Below, piece by piece: positions 21,921 to 33,656 of a DNA stretch of 64,000 nucleotides. Origin of the DNA: Sabellastarte sp. h YS-2021 (lineage: Eukaryota > Annelida > Polychaeta > Sabellida > Sabellidae); assembly GCA_964017235.1 (NCBI GenBank), contig OZ024931.1:136774033-136838032 (forward strand), given 5' to 3'. Each line of letters begins with the position of its first letter. The stretch's first letter is position 1. Position numbers and translations under genes: made by a program. The notes beneath the pieces are model-generated. The model had not been told where the DNA came from. It did not search any database and saw only the letters and a list, made by a program, of their open reading frames with translations.

Positions 21921-22901
21921 CACCTGCATAAATTTGTTTTAAAAACACAATATAAATATGTCTTCTGTCTATTTGATATGATTAACTCATTTCCATTTTG
22001 GCAAAGATGTTTGTTATACTTCCATACTAAAATATATCTTGAATTTTTCCTTCCCCTCTTCTGTCCGAATGCAATTTTCTTTTCCCTTGCAGTTTGATGA
22101 AAGAGGCTCTATGTATGTAAAGAGCCATGACCAGATGTATTTTACTTATTTAGTTTTTAAGACATATTTTAAATCGATTCAGTTTTCTGAAGTACTTTCA
22201 TGAATAGGAAACATATGAGATGTGAACCTGTGACTTAAAAGATTATGGACGATAAGGGCAGCAATACAGACAAATCCAACAATGCAGAAAACATAATATT
22301 TAACTGTAGCAGTAAATATGAGAAAATGCACTGCTATTAAACAAACTGAATTTGCTGAATTTTTGCAAACTAAAAAAATTAGTCAAGAAAGAACTCCTCT
22401 CTCTAAAATAATCATCTTGCTATGATTCAAAAAGTGCATGAGTGCTAATTTTAACCATCATACTCGTAAAATGATAGAATTAATGTTAGCTGCTGGCCAA
22501 GAACATCAGAATAAAGGAAAATCAGAAATAGTTTTGCGAACTTCTTGTTACATTAAAAATATATATCAGTGCAATAAAAGACACTTTCACCTTAAAAGAA
22601 AATCTATTATCTACACTTATCAAATGTAAATAGGAACAGTAACCAACCAAAACCCCCCAAAATTAATTTAAGGTAACCTACTTGTGTACCTTCCATAAAC
22701 AAAATAATAAAAGTGATGTCAGACTAGTAACATTTTGAGTGGTGTCGAGTATATACATAAATCTTTACAGAAACACTCTCAATTTTAGATTAAAGTTTTT
22801 TCAAAGAGATGTAATAATAATTACGGTATAAATACAATCATGAAATTACAAATTATGGGTGAATTAGTATGAATAATCATCAAGAATGTACACACTTTGT
22901 A
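21921..22901. other. No gene seen
   Basis: AT-rich. The short open frames lack splice or family support. Confidence 0.4.
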
Positions 22902-23001
22902 TCAATATAACTGATGCCAATACTCTGATTCAGTGCCATTTGAGTTGTACCTAACAACTCCATCTGGGTCTGCTATAAGAAGCTGATCCCCTGAGAGGTC
23001 A
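22902..23001 (-). other. Exon-like segment (unrecognised)
   Basis: A GTGTGATTGTTTCAG acceptor on minus (cag at 23,002-23,004) is followed by an open frame to TGA at 22,902-22,904. It encodes DLSGDQLLIADPDGVVRYN and a short polar tail. It could be a last exon of 100 bp. It could also be a small internal exon ending at TTAG|GTACAA inside it, about 51 bp from the acceptor. The protein is not recognised. It lies on the same strand as the exon at 17,039-17,171. Confidence 0.35.
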
Positions 23002-23538
23002 CTGAAACAATCACACATTTTGCCCTAGTCAGTTCCCAAGAAGTAAAGAGGCAACATGGGATATATAACATTTATTTTTTCTACTTTACTACCCGATTTT
23101 TATCAGGCACAATATAAACATTTAAAATAAATTCAAAACAATTAGAATTAAGTAATGTATTTGCCCCTAGCCAAAGAACCTGCCTTGCAAGTGGCCTAAG
23201 TAAAGTAAACTTGAACCGTAGTGAACTCCAAGGTCATACAGCTGACCTTCAAATATGGAAGGTCAAAACCCAACATGACGAACGGTGAAAGAAAAGCAAA
23301 CAGGCTGGGCACAAAATATTAAATTATCTTTCTAAAGTCCATGGGTTTATCTGAAATTCTGCCCAACCCACCGGCCAGTCAAGCAACAATGAGGTCATGA
23401 AGACAGGTCCTGGAGCAATGACCTCCAAGGTCAAATCCGAGGTCAAGGTCAAACTGACAAACGAAGCAAGGCAAGGTAAAGTGGCCAGAAATGCTAGTCA
23501 GTGTGTTTCCAGCTGATAACCCATCAAAGAGGGTGTAC
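23002..23538. other. No gene seen; 3' flank of DIRS-like element
   Basis: Contains AGGTCAAGGTCAAACTGAC-type motifs around 23,430-23,470. The 3' terminus of the adjacent DIRS-like element probably lies here, but no repeat matching its 5' side was found. Confidence 0.4.
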
Positions 23539-24580
23539 TTAAAATGTTAAAGTATTAGTATTTGCATTTGTATCATAGTAAAGGTACTGTGTATTCACAG
23601 TGTACAGGGTGAAAATAAGAAGCACCCAAACCCAAGTAGTTTGAAATGCAAGGGCTACAGGGGAAGTAGTGGTGACAGAAGAGGAAAGGTAGGTCCACAT
23701 AGCATCGGACTTCCAAATACCGTGTTTCATTATGTGCTCTAGAGGAACGCCCTGGGAGAAAGCCCAAGCATCCCCACCCCTACGAAAATCATGGAATGTG
23801 AGTACCTTACTCAAGGAAAGGGCCTTGGAAATGTCCTTCAGGACAGAGCCACAGAGTCAGTCAATGGGACTAATCCTTTACTTCTAGGGATCAAAAACAC
23901 TGGAGAGTTATCAGTACCTTTGAATGTGGTAAACATGATTTTAAGAGCCATAATGGGGCACAGGTTCGAGCCTGCCAAATTTGGCAGTGAAACAGTGGCA
24001 AAGTCCTTTCTGTTCTGCATTGTTTTGGACCATTTTATTACTAACACTGCTCCAGATTCTCCAAAAATTACATCACCATGGGCCAGCTGTCTAGTATGGT
24101 CGAATGAGGCCACTGAATGTGGAAGAACCTGAGGAATGAAAAAAATACAACCAGGTACAAAGGCTTGAAAACCACTGGAAACTGCATGTTGTCACATTGC
24201 TGAATAATGCATTGTAATAAAGTAATATCTAAGTGAGCAGGAATTGAAGGATTGAATGGGGCTTGTAACCTAATGGCTTTGACAAATAGGGCCAATCTTT
24301 CATCTCTGAAAGCACTGGTATCCAGGCCATGCAAGATATGGAGAGCCCTAATGGCTGTTAAATGGTTCTGTAACTGAGAGGCAGCAATTCAATTATGATT
24401 TAAGAATTCTAGAAAAGCCAATAGCAAATGAGTATTCACCTGATAAGAAAGCAGCCCAGCTGCCACTTGGAAAGCTATGAAATCTGACCACATCCTACGG
24501 TACTGCCTCAGTGTGGCAGGGCGGAATCCTGATATGAGCTTATCAACAGCAGACGTGGTCAGCTGGGCTGCATTACCCAT
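23539..24580 (-). pseudogene. Tyrosine recombinase of DIRS-like element 2
   Basis: Four overlapping or adjacent minus frames make up the enzyme. An N-terminal helical DNA-binding part comes first (24,389-24,580, with GFRPATLRQYRRMWSDF). A core segment with FKPLYLVVFFSFLRF follows (24,068-24,334), carrying the first catalytic Arg context. A middle part lies at 23,838-24,113. The C-terminal block (23,539-23,814) has FHDFRRGGDAWAFSQGV, HGIW and WTYL, the HxxR, H/W and nucleophile Tyr motifs. All key residues can be seen, but frameshifts separate the pieces. It would integrate circular double-stranded cDNA in an active element. Confidence 0.8.
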
Positions 24581-24758
24581 GTAATCTACAACACAAAGTA
24601 TTATATTTTATAATTTAACAATGTTAGATCTAAATGCGTGGGAATCCAGCTGTATTCAGGCAATATGTGGGCAAGCTGTGTACAATTATCAGCAGTAAAT
24701 TGCCACCTGGAAAGGAGGTCTGCCAAAACATTACTCTGACCTGGAATATGTACAACTA

Positions 24759-25361
24759 CTATCTGTATATGAAAAATTGCACAAATAAGCCAAATATTTC
24801 AATCAAGGCCAAGGTATGGTCCCTAGCCCTGCCAGAGTTCAAGACTTCTACCACTGCCATGTTATCGCAATGGATACGTATTCGCCTATTTGCCCAATGA
24901 GTAGCGCATACTTTCAGTGCTACTATTATGTTTAATATCTCCAAATGAGCAATGTTATAGTTAAGGTAGCCTTTGGGGATGGGTAAAGCATACACCATAT
25001 TGCCATGGGCACCCCCTAAGCCAGTAAGACAGGCATCCAGATGTACTTCTGAATGACAATAAGATTGGTCATAATAAGTAACACCATTATAGTGAGGAAG
25101 GAAAGAATTAAACCAAGCCAAGTCATGTTTAAATTCAGCAGTGATTAATATTTTCCTTGTATCCACGTTATCTCTCAATAGTTGCAACATTCTATTAAGA
25201 AAAAATCTGGAATGTTTTACACATCTGGAAACATAAAGAAGGGACCCCGGGAGAGATTGAAGGTCCTTCTTGCTACAATAAGTTTTGGAGTGCCAGTCTG
25301 CACGTAACTGAACAATTTCAGCCAATTTTTCGCTTGGAATGGAGATGGTTTTTTGTACCAA
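24759..25361 (-). pseudogene. RNase H domain of DIRS-like pol (element 2)
   Basis: A 200-codon open frame on minus. The N-terminal half is the RT-RNase H connection (SLPGSLLYVSRCVKHSRFFL). The RNase H fold follows with HLDACLTGLGG (first Asp), HLEILNIIVALK (Glu) and HCDNMAVVEVLNSGRARD (second Asp). Metal-binding residues are conserved and only the C-terminal His/Asp part is missing. This is the longest intact piece of the element. Confidence 0.85.
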
Positions 25362-25427
25362 ATCTACCAGTATACCTAAGCAAGTTACTGAAGTGGCAGG
25401 GGGGACTAATTTTTTGCTACCGATCTC

Positions 25428-26303
25428 TTATCCCAGCTCCCCCAACAATTTCTTCAAAAATATGAAAGAATCATTGATTTGAGAAGGAAGTCCAGTATAT
25501 ATTAGATCGTCTATGTAATTGTATAATAATGGGAAGCCATGTTGAGCCATGATGTAACGAATGGCATCTGTACACCTCTGAAATATTAATGAACCATGGC
25601 GAAATCCAAAAGCTACCGATCTATCAAGAAAATACTGATCTTGGAACTTTATACCTAGTAGATCTATATCACCAGGGTCTATTTTTATTTGTCTAAAAGC
25701 TCTACTGATATCAATTTTGTAGATTTGTGCTGAAGGCCCCAAATTTTACAATGAATTTGTTATAGAATCAACAGAGGGATAATTCAAGTCATAAGGGGTA
25801 CCCAAGTATATATGTTTAGCCACTCCATTATTCACAGAAGCTCCTTTTGGCCAGCTTAAGTCCATAATGGTTCTTTTGCTGGTAGAATTCTGTTTATCTC
25901 TAACTAGCAATGGAGATACATGCATATCTATAGGTTTTGTGTCAAAAGGGCCTAAAATGGCTTGATATTGTCTCTCTTCTTCTAAAAATTTAACAATGTC
26001 CTCCATATTTTCATTAGCAGAGGTATGATTCTCTTCAGTAGAGTCTAACTGGCAACTTATATCAAACTCTAGGGGGAAACCAAACTCAAGTAAGTCACAT
26101 AATTGCTGGTCCCAGTAATTTTTTAAGTAGCATCTCCAGGCTTTGATGTTAAGTCCAGATTGAACGGGTATACGACAATGTAGAAAATTTGGTAGCTTAC
26201 TATCTTTTATTAACCGATGAGCCTGCAATATCTCAGGTACTTGATCCCATTGTACTGCCTGTCCCTCATAGGTCTTTAAAGCAGATTTTGGGAAAAAACA
26301 CAC
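25428..26303 (-). pseudogene. Reverse transcriptase of DIRS-like element 2
   Basis: Two minus frames join almost end to end. The first (25,746-26,303) has AWRCYLKNYWDQQ and TIMDLSWPKGASVNNGV (RT fingers). The second (25,428-25,742) has KIDISRAFRQIKIDP (motif A Asp) and YIDDLIY (motif C catalytic pair). The break at 25,743-25,745 is an in-frame stop. The motifs are those of the DIRS/Gypsy RT branch (R-x-x-x-D-L-S and Y-x-D-D). Confidence 0.85.
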
Positions 26304-26539
26304 TGTTTAGTATTTTGCTGAGAGTCAATCTGGTGTAACATATGGTCATATGGTGCATCATACTCGGCATTAGTAAAACACTCCTTACTGGAGTTAAAGT
26401 ATTGAGGTTCTGAGTTTCTGTTTTGCACATGTGGTCTAATAAACTGGTGCATACTGAGACAATCTTTGGGTGTACTTTGATTGGCAGTTGTGACCTCAAG
26501 GTCAGATATCATGTTGCATATATCTCTAGATCCCCCGTT

Positions 26540-27106
26540 AAAAGTCCCATTTTTGTTTTTTTCCCACCAATTCATTTTTGACCTGCTTAGCTAATATTGG
26601 CTGATTAATGCAACCTGGCATGTTTTGCATGCTGTCTTTTGTATTTGTATCTGCCATACATAAGTCATCAGCATCTAACTGCTGTAATACGTTGAACCTG
26701 TTGTTTAACAGTATTTCCGGCTTTTTAGTGACAACCCCAGTCACACTGCCACTACCCCAAGTTTGTTTGCAGTAGGATTTTTATTTGTGTGTATCAGCTT
26801 ACTGGAGGGCTGTGACTGAGCTTTGCTGGACTACTTAACATAGGGGACTTTATGGGTTTTTGCTACTGTATCAGCACTGCTGTAACCTTGGTTATTGCCT
26901 GCTATACCTAGCCTCTCAGCCTGCGGGTAAGGAAGCACATTGATATTTGCGTTGGAAAGTAAGGCTTGAACATAAGATTTACCAGGCTTAACTGTATCAA
27001 AGGCTCTAGCCTGTTTAAACCAACGTATTGCTTGATCTTTGGATGCATATAATTCTGACTTGCCAGGAAAAAGCTGTGTGTTAAAATAACAATTGTTAGG
27101 AAACAA
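26540..27106 (-). pseudogene. Gag C-terminal/linker region of element 2
   Basis: Minus frames carry SELYASKDQAIRWFKQARAF (26,831-27,106) and NNRFNVLQQLDADD (26,538-26,744). The second is shared with the relic at about 11,330. The role is unknown. Its position between the zinc finger and RT is constant in the two related elements, so it is probably part of ORF1 or of the start of pol. Confidence 0.6.
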
Positions 27107-27138
27107 TCGGGTGGGAGCAGGTTCGAACCCACCCTGGC

Positions 27139-28273
27139 TTACTCGTTTTTTGTCATTTTCTTTGTCTTACTCCTGCAATTTTGTTCCGAATGTGAATATG
27201 TTTTACCAAAATGTTGAAAACAATAAGCACAGATGTGCCTATAAGTGACACCTTTTGTGTCATGTGATTTCTGGTCCCCTGATTGTAATATGAGCAAGTA
27301 AGTACCTTATTTTTGGTTTTCTTTTGAAAATTGGACACTTCCTCAGAAGTATTAGCTACATGTCTTTGAGCATTTGCTCACCTTATCCTGTCTAACTTTT
27401 CAGTTTCAGTATAATTTTTTACTTCCCCTTGCTCCATTCTACAAAGCAGGACTGCATGGCTGGCCCGTGCCGCATCCCAAGAGAAGTCATTGGCATCCTC
27501 CATGAGAGCTATTAGATAATCGAGCATATGCTCCTTGACTTGGGGATCTTGCTCTTCTCTTAGGATCCGGCAGAAGCCAGCCACCCATTGCACTACCGAC
27601 AATTGATCATACTGAATTCGTTCTTTTTTGAAACCAGAAAGTACAAATTCTTGTGGCCATTTAACCCGGTTCGAAACCAAGACCTCCACAGGTCCCCCCC
27701 TAAGGGATTTTAACTTACCTGTAGTTGTATTTTGAGGTAGATCTCTCAGTCTCTGATCCACTGACTTTGAATGAATGCATCTTGTCTAATACACTGTAAA
27801 CTTGGCATGCCGGAGGTAGGGCACTGATTCTGTGGCAGTGTGACCGGGGTAACTCGAGTGCTGGTTTTATTTTTGGAAACTCACTATTTTTTCGGATCCG
27901 AATGTTTTTTGACTTTTTTACTCTCAAGTACATTTAATCTATCACTGATAGATGAAAGCTGTGCTAGAATTTGAACGTTTATTGCCTGTTGAGTGGCAGC
28001 ATCCGACAAAGCATTCCCAGCAAGCGAAGTACTTGGTGTACTGGAAGTACTTTGTTTACTTTCTGTGCCGGTAGTGTGTTCCGTATCAGAATTCTCAACA
28101 ACCGCACTACAATCTAACTCAGAGTCTGCCGAATCATCAGAATCTGAATTCTGATCATTCTGTGAAATTTGTGTCAAAAATTCCGAATCATTGGGCATAT
28201 GAATCTGCACTGGGAGTTGTACTGTATTAGTACCAGAACGCAAGTTATAATGCCGTTTGTCAGCCTCTGCCAT
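27139..28273 (-). pseudogene. Gag-like ORF1 of DIRS-like element 2
   Basis: The start is chosen at the ATG at 28,271-28,273, which gives MAEADKRHYNLRSG. The same MxEx..YNLRS start occurs in the fragment at 51,084. An acidic Ser/Asp-rich stretch, a coiled segment (INVQILAQLSSISDRLNVLE), a KSLRGGPVEVLV motif, a helical core with ALMEDANDFSWDAARASHAV (27,378-27,761) and a CCHC-like finger HICAYCFQHFGKTYSHSEQN follow, with a stop at 27,139-27,141. There are at least two frameshifts. By position and finger it is the nucleocapsid/Gag of the element. Confidence 0.75.
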
Positions 28274-28285
28274 TGTACACAACAC

Positions 28286-29530
28286 AATATACTAGATAAA
28301 ATGATAAAAATGTAAAACCACTCAGTATAAAACCACTTAGATGTAAAACAGTTTCTGTAGTTGCACTTGATGTTGAAATTTCTTTTCAAAATTTTTCTTG
28401 CTGTGTGCCCATGTGCCTCCAACTTCAAAATGGAAGAATGACAGGGGTTTACAGACGAGGACCAAGGGCTGTCCAATCAGAAACAGCCACATAAATATTG
28501 ATACAAAGTAAAATAATTTAAAGTAGTGACCAAACAACATAATTTAAAGTAGGACCCAACTTCTTCAGAACTGACCTAGCCCACACCCTCATGTGGCCCC
28601 AAAAAATCACACCTCAAGACAATACTTCAGGGAGGACAACACTACTCCCTACATGGAACATAGGGTTTTGATTTTCTAACCTCAGATAGGTTAGATTATA
28701 ATGACCACTAGCATATGGTAAACTTTTTGGACCACACCTAAGGTACAAAACAGATAACTTCTTCTTTGAACAAAAAAAATGAAAAGACCTTTAGTAATAT
28801 AGCAAATTTAAACCATAGCTAATTTGGGTGTTAGAATTTCACTACTAGGATCAGATACAGTAAAATCTGATCCGATCCACCGGATTGAGAATCTGATCCT
28901 CAGGATCTGAGAGGAAGCCCGTTTAACAACTCAGGTATTATCCCTGACCCACTCACAGCCTCTGATAAGAACTGACATAATTCAGATCAAAATATTCATA
29001 CACACCAAATTGTTAATATAAGGCAGAGATATAAAGTCTTGAACTACTATGCACTGACTCATATTCTTACTGTTTTATTACCTTGGTTAGTTTACCACAA
29101 AGTTTTTCTTGTTGGATTTGGTAGGTTTCTGGGGATTTGAAATAAACAATAAGCACTATTTCACATGCTTATTACTGATATGTGGAAACTTAACTAAAAT
29201 CCTACATGAGCCGAAATTTAAAAAATGGTTCAGTATTTCCTACTTGGCTTCTAACCCTTGCAGATTTTGAATTTAGGATGATATTTTTTCAAATATTTTT
29301 GAAAAAGTCAAGGACTTTGCTTCCAGACTTCAAAAATTGAGTTTTGAGTGTTGCCGTAATGGTGATATAGCAGATTGTATGAGTTGTAAAGAACTATTGT
29401 TCCCGAGAAAAACGCAATCACATATCTGACATGTCAAGATGTCTTTCTGAAAAAATGTAACCCCTTCCCATCATGTCTGTATACTTCCTGACATGTCCCG
29501 GACTTGTTCCAGACTTTCACCTGAAATTCA
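28286..29530. other. 5' side of DIRS-like element and flank; no gene seen
   Basis: Holds the probable 5' untranslated region of element 2. A TAATTTAAAGTAG direct repeat (28,515 and 28,541) may mark the border. Otherwise AT-rich, with an imperfect GGATCAGAT/ATCTGATCC cluster at 28,848-28,912. Confidence 0.4.
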
Positions 29531-29870
29531 TTAACATTTGTTATGGACTCTAGCCGGTACATTAGAAAAGGCATCCTGGCCTACCCAAAGCCTAAAATTG
29601 CATTGCGAGTACATGTTAATTTTTTCTCTTTGACTGACCAATTGACCCAGTGTGAACTCCCTGACTTTTTTAACATTTTGGCTTAATATCTTGATATTAA
29701 ACACCATAAATTGGGAAAAACTTGTACTGCCACCAATGAAGGCTTTCAGAAGCCCCATATCTGTGACATCTTTGCTGGATTTAGACTCAATGCACAATAT
29801 CTCAAGTGTTTCGAGTTTGTTACATTGTCTGGCTACAGATATCATATGGCACGTTCAGACTACCAGCAAC
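29531..29870 (-). other. Unrecognised open segment with coding-like composition
   Basis: A 104-codon minus frame has mixed composition: blocks such as NKLETLEILCIESKSSKDV, MGLLKAFIGGSTSFSQF and NFRLWVGQDAFSN. It is not a repeat by-product and does not match the other elements here. Runs of A at 29,999-30,062 lie on the other side. It may be a fragment of a transposon-borne or host gene of unknown family. Confidence 0.3.
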
Positions 29871-30535
29871 TGGACACACCTGCAACCCTGCCACAGAAAC
29901 TAGCCCTACTGCATCAACATCCACATTTTTCCCCAGCAGCAACTGTATGCAACAGCTGTATTCCATCCATTTCCAGAAGTGCGTTAAGGAAGCACTGTTT
30001 AAAAAAAATTTAAGGACTTAAAAAAAAAAAATTGAAATGAAAATTGAAAAAAAAAAAACTTTTGGTAAAAAATTTCTAACCCTTGAAAATAATACAGGAA
30101 AAATTAACTTAAAACTTATCTCAAATTTCTAGGTAGCTGTGTAATGAGAAGGACTTTATCAAAATAAAGATTACTCTTTGATCTGCGGTTCATGGCTTGA
30201 AAAATAATTCAGTATTTAAAAAATAAATGCTTTTTTTTAAATGTAAAGAAGATGGGTGAAATTCAAGAGTGTTTGTGGGTTCTTTTCTGGAAAAGTGTGC
30301 TTTTTTGGTTCAAATAGGATTTGGGACAGTTCAAGTCTAATTTTATCGAATGGAGTATTTGGAACCAAGGATCAATTTGTCAATGTACTGATGGCAACTA
30401 TTACTAATTTTTTAAGTAATTAGCTTTTTACTTGGGTGAATGAAAATTGGCCGACATGTTTGATGTTCAGTTTGGGGTAGAACTCGAACTTATAAGTTAG
30501 TCTATGAGTAGATTTAGCTGCGTCTTTACTTGTCT

Positions 30536-30882
30536 AGATGGATTTCAAATCTCATTCTCTGCCTCTCTTGCCTGAAACTGCTCATCTGCTTAGGGTTGGA
30601 CATCCTCAGGATTCTGATGAACCGCAAACCCAAGACACTTCCCGAGGAAGCTATGCAGTTCCACGCACGTGAGAGCTACATTTGCTGCTGGATTGTGGCA
30701 AGCAGAACTCAGAATCAATTGTCCAGATTCTAAATGCATTTTCAACTGCTCTCCTGTTTTTACATTCGATAATTACAAATGAGTTCATGTCTGGTGAGGC
30801 TCTGCTCGAGACATGTCATAAGGCCAAGGGCATCATCCTTAAGCAGGAAGTAGTGGATGATTCTCCCATCTTCAAACAGTGA
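30536..30882 (+). other. Unrecognised open segment, possibly frameshifted
   Basis: Two overlapping plus frames (30,530-30,733 and 30,682-30,882) read as one amphipathic sequence if a frameshift near 30,690 is assumed. One holds RKPKTLPEEAMQFHARE and the other IVQILNAFSTALLFLHSI and ETCHKAKGIILKQEVVDD. The composition is protein-like, but I do not recognise the family. Low confidence. Confidence 0.3.
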
Positions 30883-31360
30883 CTCAGGTCTGGGTAGCCC
30901 TAGTGATCCCGCTAAACTTAGAAAATTGCATGAGTCATCATTAAAAAGTAATCAACTATTCAAAGTAAAATTGTCAGAAAAAGGTTTCATATTCACAGTT
31001 TTGCCAATATTCTCGTAAACTTAATAGAACTGTAATTATTTTTGTCCATAATTTTCATGAAATCGGTTCAAAAGAGAGTATCCAAGAGAAAGTGACTACA
31101 TTTAGTGCTCAATCAAACCTTAGTCTAAACCCTTTGGTGTATCTTAGTATAGAGGGGCTAAACACACTAAACAGATAGTGTTGAGTTAGAAGCTGTTGCT
31201 GCAGGGAATAGAAAATCATTTATGAAATAGCAGAGAGATCACTGAACCTAAAGACTGAGAGATATCTCGTTAAATTATTCAAAAATACTTCAGAGTTACT
31301 CCATGCTTGGGATTGTGATTTACTGGTTCATGACATACTTTGGCAAAGCTAGAAGATGTT

Positions 31361-31570
31361 TTATTTATTTGGGTTTTAACGTTGCTTTCAACACTTTATA
31401 GGTCCTATCATGACAGGTAGTTTTGTGGACAGAGAAAACCAGTACATACAGTTGGTCAAGGTTCTATACTGTAAACTGCCGACTATCAGTAAGAAACTAC
31501 CAACTTCCCCACATAGAGTCTGGGGTTTGAACCGTAGACCTCAGATGTGGGAGGTGAGTGCATAGCATGA
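31361..31570 (-). mobile_element. Degenerate tRNA-derived SINE
   Basis: On minus this reads as a diverged copy of the SINE at 14,451-14,680. It has the GGTTTGAACC-like B box, the CAGTTTACAGTATAGAACC body, the CTGTATGTACTGGTTTTCTC block and the tail AACCCAAATAAATAAA. The A-box end is damaged. Confidence 0.75.
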
Positions 31571-31756
31571 AAAAATGTCATCTGTAATATCATAAACTTC
31601 TATTGTTTAACATGTGTATTTTTAAAAGTGACTGTAATAAATAGTATTTAACCCATAAATTGTCAAATCATTGAATCCTTTCATTGATAATATAATTTTT
31701 ACTTGAAATTCTTATAGACTATGTACCCTGACATTGCCAAATATCTGTAATTTATT

Positions 31757-33122
31757 CTACTAAGGCTCCGTACTGGGTCCTCTCCTTTTCACTCATTACA
31801 TTAGTTCCCTTAGTCAAGTTTTTTTTCCAAATTCAATGTCACTCATCACCTATATGCTGATGACACCCAGATCTGCTGACTCCAGGAACTTTGATTCTAG
31901 CAAGGAAGCGCTAACCTAGTGTATCAGGATGGTGTTAAACTAAACCTAAACCCAGAAAAAAAAAAACGAATTTATCATCATAGGTCAAAAAGCCATCAGA
32001 GAGTCGCTTGCACCAAATTTCCCTGTCCCACTCCTCCAAAACAATATCTCTCCGTCGGTGGAAGTGAAGAATCTGGGTGTAATCTTCAACTCAGACAACT
32101 CCTTTGACAATCATGTCGCCAATGTTTGCCGAGCATGTTACTATTATCTTCGTGATTTGTGACAAATACGCATATTCCTTAGTGTGGAGACTGCAATACT
32201 TCTGGCAAATGCAATGGTCAGTAGTCGTTTGGACTACTGTAACTCTTTACTTTATGGGGTATGCAAGTCCAGCATAGCTAAACTACAGAGAGTCTAGAAT
32301 GCTCTTTTCTGCATCATTTTCAGACTTGACAAAATGAGTCATGTTACACCCTTTCTGAAAAAACTCCACTGGCTTCCAATTCAACACTGTATCTTCTTTA
32401 AGTATAATCTTCTGGTATTCAAGGCTATCAATCTGTACAGGAGTGGATGGCTGGTGTTAAGCTAACACTAAACCCAGAAAAAAATGAATTTATCATCATA
32501 GGTCAAAAAGCCATCAGAGAGTCGCTTACACCAAATTTCCCTGTCCCACTCCTCCAAAACAATATCTCTCAGTCAGTGGAAGTAAAGAATCTGGGTGTTA
32601 CCTTTGACTCAGACAACTCCTTAGACAATCATGTTGCCAGGGTTTGCCAAGCATGTTACTATCATCTTCGTGATTTGCGACGAATTTGCAAATTCCTTAG
32701 TAATGAAACTGCAATACTTCTGGCAAATGCTATGGTCAGTAGTCATCTGGACTACTGTAACTCTTTACAGCCCCCATATCTTTCAGCTTTAATAAGATCG
32801 AGCAATCTCACTCACGGCAACAGGCTATCTGTCTCCTCAACCCGCCCTAAGAAGCACATGGGCACGCGTGGCTTTGCAGTAGCAGCACCAGCTGAATGGA
32901 ACAAGCTGCCACAAACGGTCAAATCTGATCAAACAATAGATGGTTTCAGAAGCCAGCTAAAGACTCACTTGTTCAGGTTGACATACCCCCGACCTTAGTT
33001 ATACTCAGGTGGGTGCTTTTTATATGTCGACCCATGTCTGTCCCTGGACTCTCCCTTCTTGGACTTAAGTGCATTTGAGGATTTGTATCAATTTTGTGCT
33101 CTATAAATTCTACTATTATTAC
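31757..33122 (+). mobile_element. CR1/L2-like LINE relic, rearranged A-B-A'-C
   Basis: Plus-strand similarity to the intact LINE at 39,492-41,607. It starts at RT motif B/C (GSVLGPLLF and HLYADDTQI near 31,775-31,875) and ends with a matching 3' UTR (GTGCATTTGAGG, TTTTGTGCTCTATAAATTCT at 33,070-33,115). Within it, 31,926-32,250 (A) is repeated as 32,446-32,768 (A'). Segment B (32,251-32,445) follows A, and segment C (32,769 on) follows A'. The ORF is broken by stops in the first part. The A'-C part is open for 183 codons (32,447-32,998). The copy is 5'-truncated. Confidence 0.85.
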
Positions 33123-33656
33123 TTCCCAGCTTCGACTGCAATCATCTTCAACTTATATGTATGTTTAGCTTCCTGAAGAAGCATGAAATTTTCCAATTCC
33201 AATAACAACAACAGTTGAATACTATTCTGTATTCAGTTTTGTGGCAAAATTATGCATATGCCAAGTTATGAGGCCAACCAGTATAACAATGAACCATTGT
33301 TAATGATTGGTGTAGAATGATTCTACAAAAACTCAAATAGCTGTCAAGGTTGCATTATTAACATGATCATTGTAGAAAAATTCCCCTTCAAACCCCGGTT
33401 TTGCGCAGAATTTTACCATGGTTTAAGGGCTTAATTTGAAACTATGATAAAATTATGTATACACCATGTGAATATACCCTTGTGGAAACTCTCTGGAAAT
33501 GTACACAATGACCTCAACCACAAGACATCTTAACCTTTGCTTTCCAGAAAAGGCTGATGGTTATTCATCAACAGCTGCATAACACCAGGTACAAACATGT
33601 ACTCAATGACAAAATAAAGTGGCTAAAGACCATTACAGCGAAGAAGTCAAATAATT
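33123..33656. other. No gene seen
   Basis: Spacer between the LINE relic and the SINE. Confidence 0.4.

Larger units (their letters stand above)
23539..28285 (-). mobile_element. DIRS-like retrotransposon (element 2)
   Basis: On minus the order is Gag (28,273 to 27,139), linker/Gag C-terminal part (to about 26,540), RT (26,303-25,428), RNase H (25,361-24,759) and tyrosine recombinase (24,580-23,539). There is no aspartic protease and no DDE integrase, and a recombinase replaces the integrase, which defines the DIRS order. Only about 180 bp separate RNase H from the recombinase, so no methyltransferase segment is present, unlike the element at 34,861-43,213. Frames are broken in about ten places. 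Termini were not resolved, so a choice between the DIRS, Ngaro and PAT groups is open. Confidence 0.85.

Noticed and set aside
27105-27135. B-box-like GGTTCGAACC as a tRNA or SINE head
   Set aside because: It lies at the Gag-pol border of the DIRS-like element, the motif is self-complementary, and no A box lies at the right distance.
27711-27722. Splice donor ACAG|GTAAGTT inside the DIRS-like Gag (minus)
   Set aside because: The reading frame continues through it and the following KSLRGGPVEV motif is conserved in a related fragment, so it is coding sequence.
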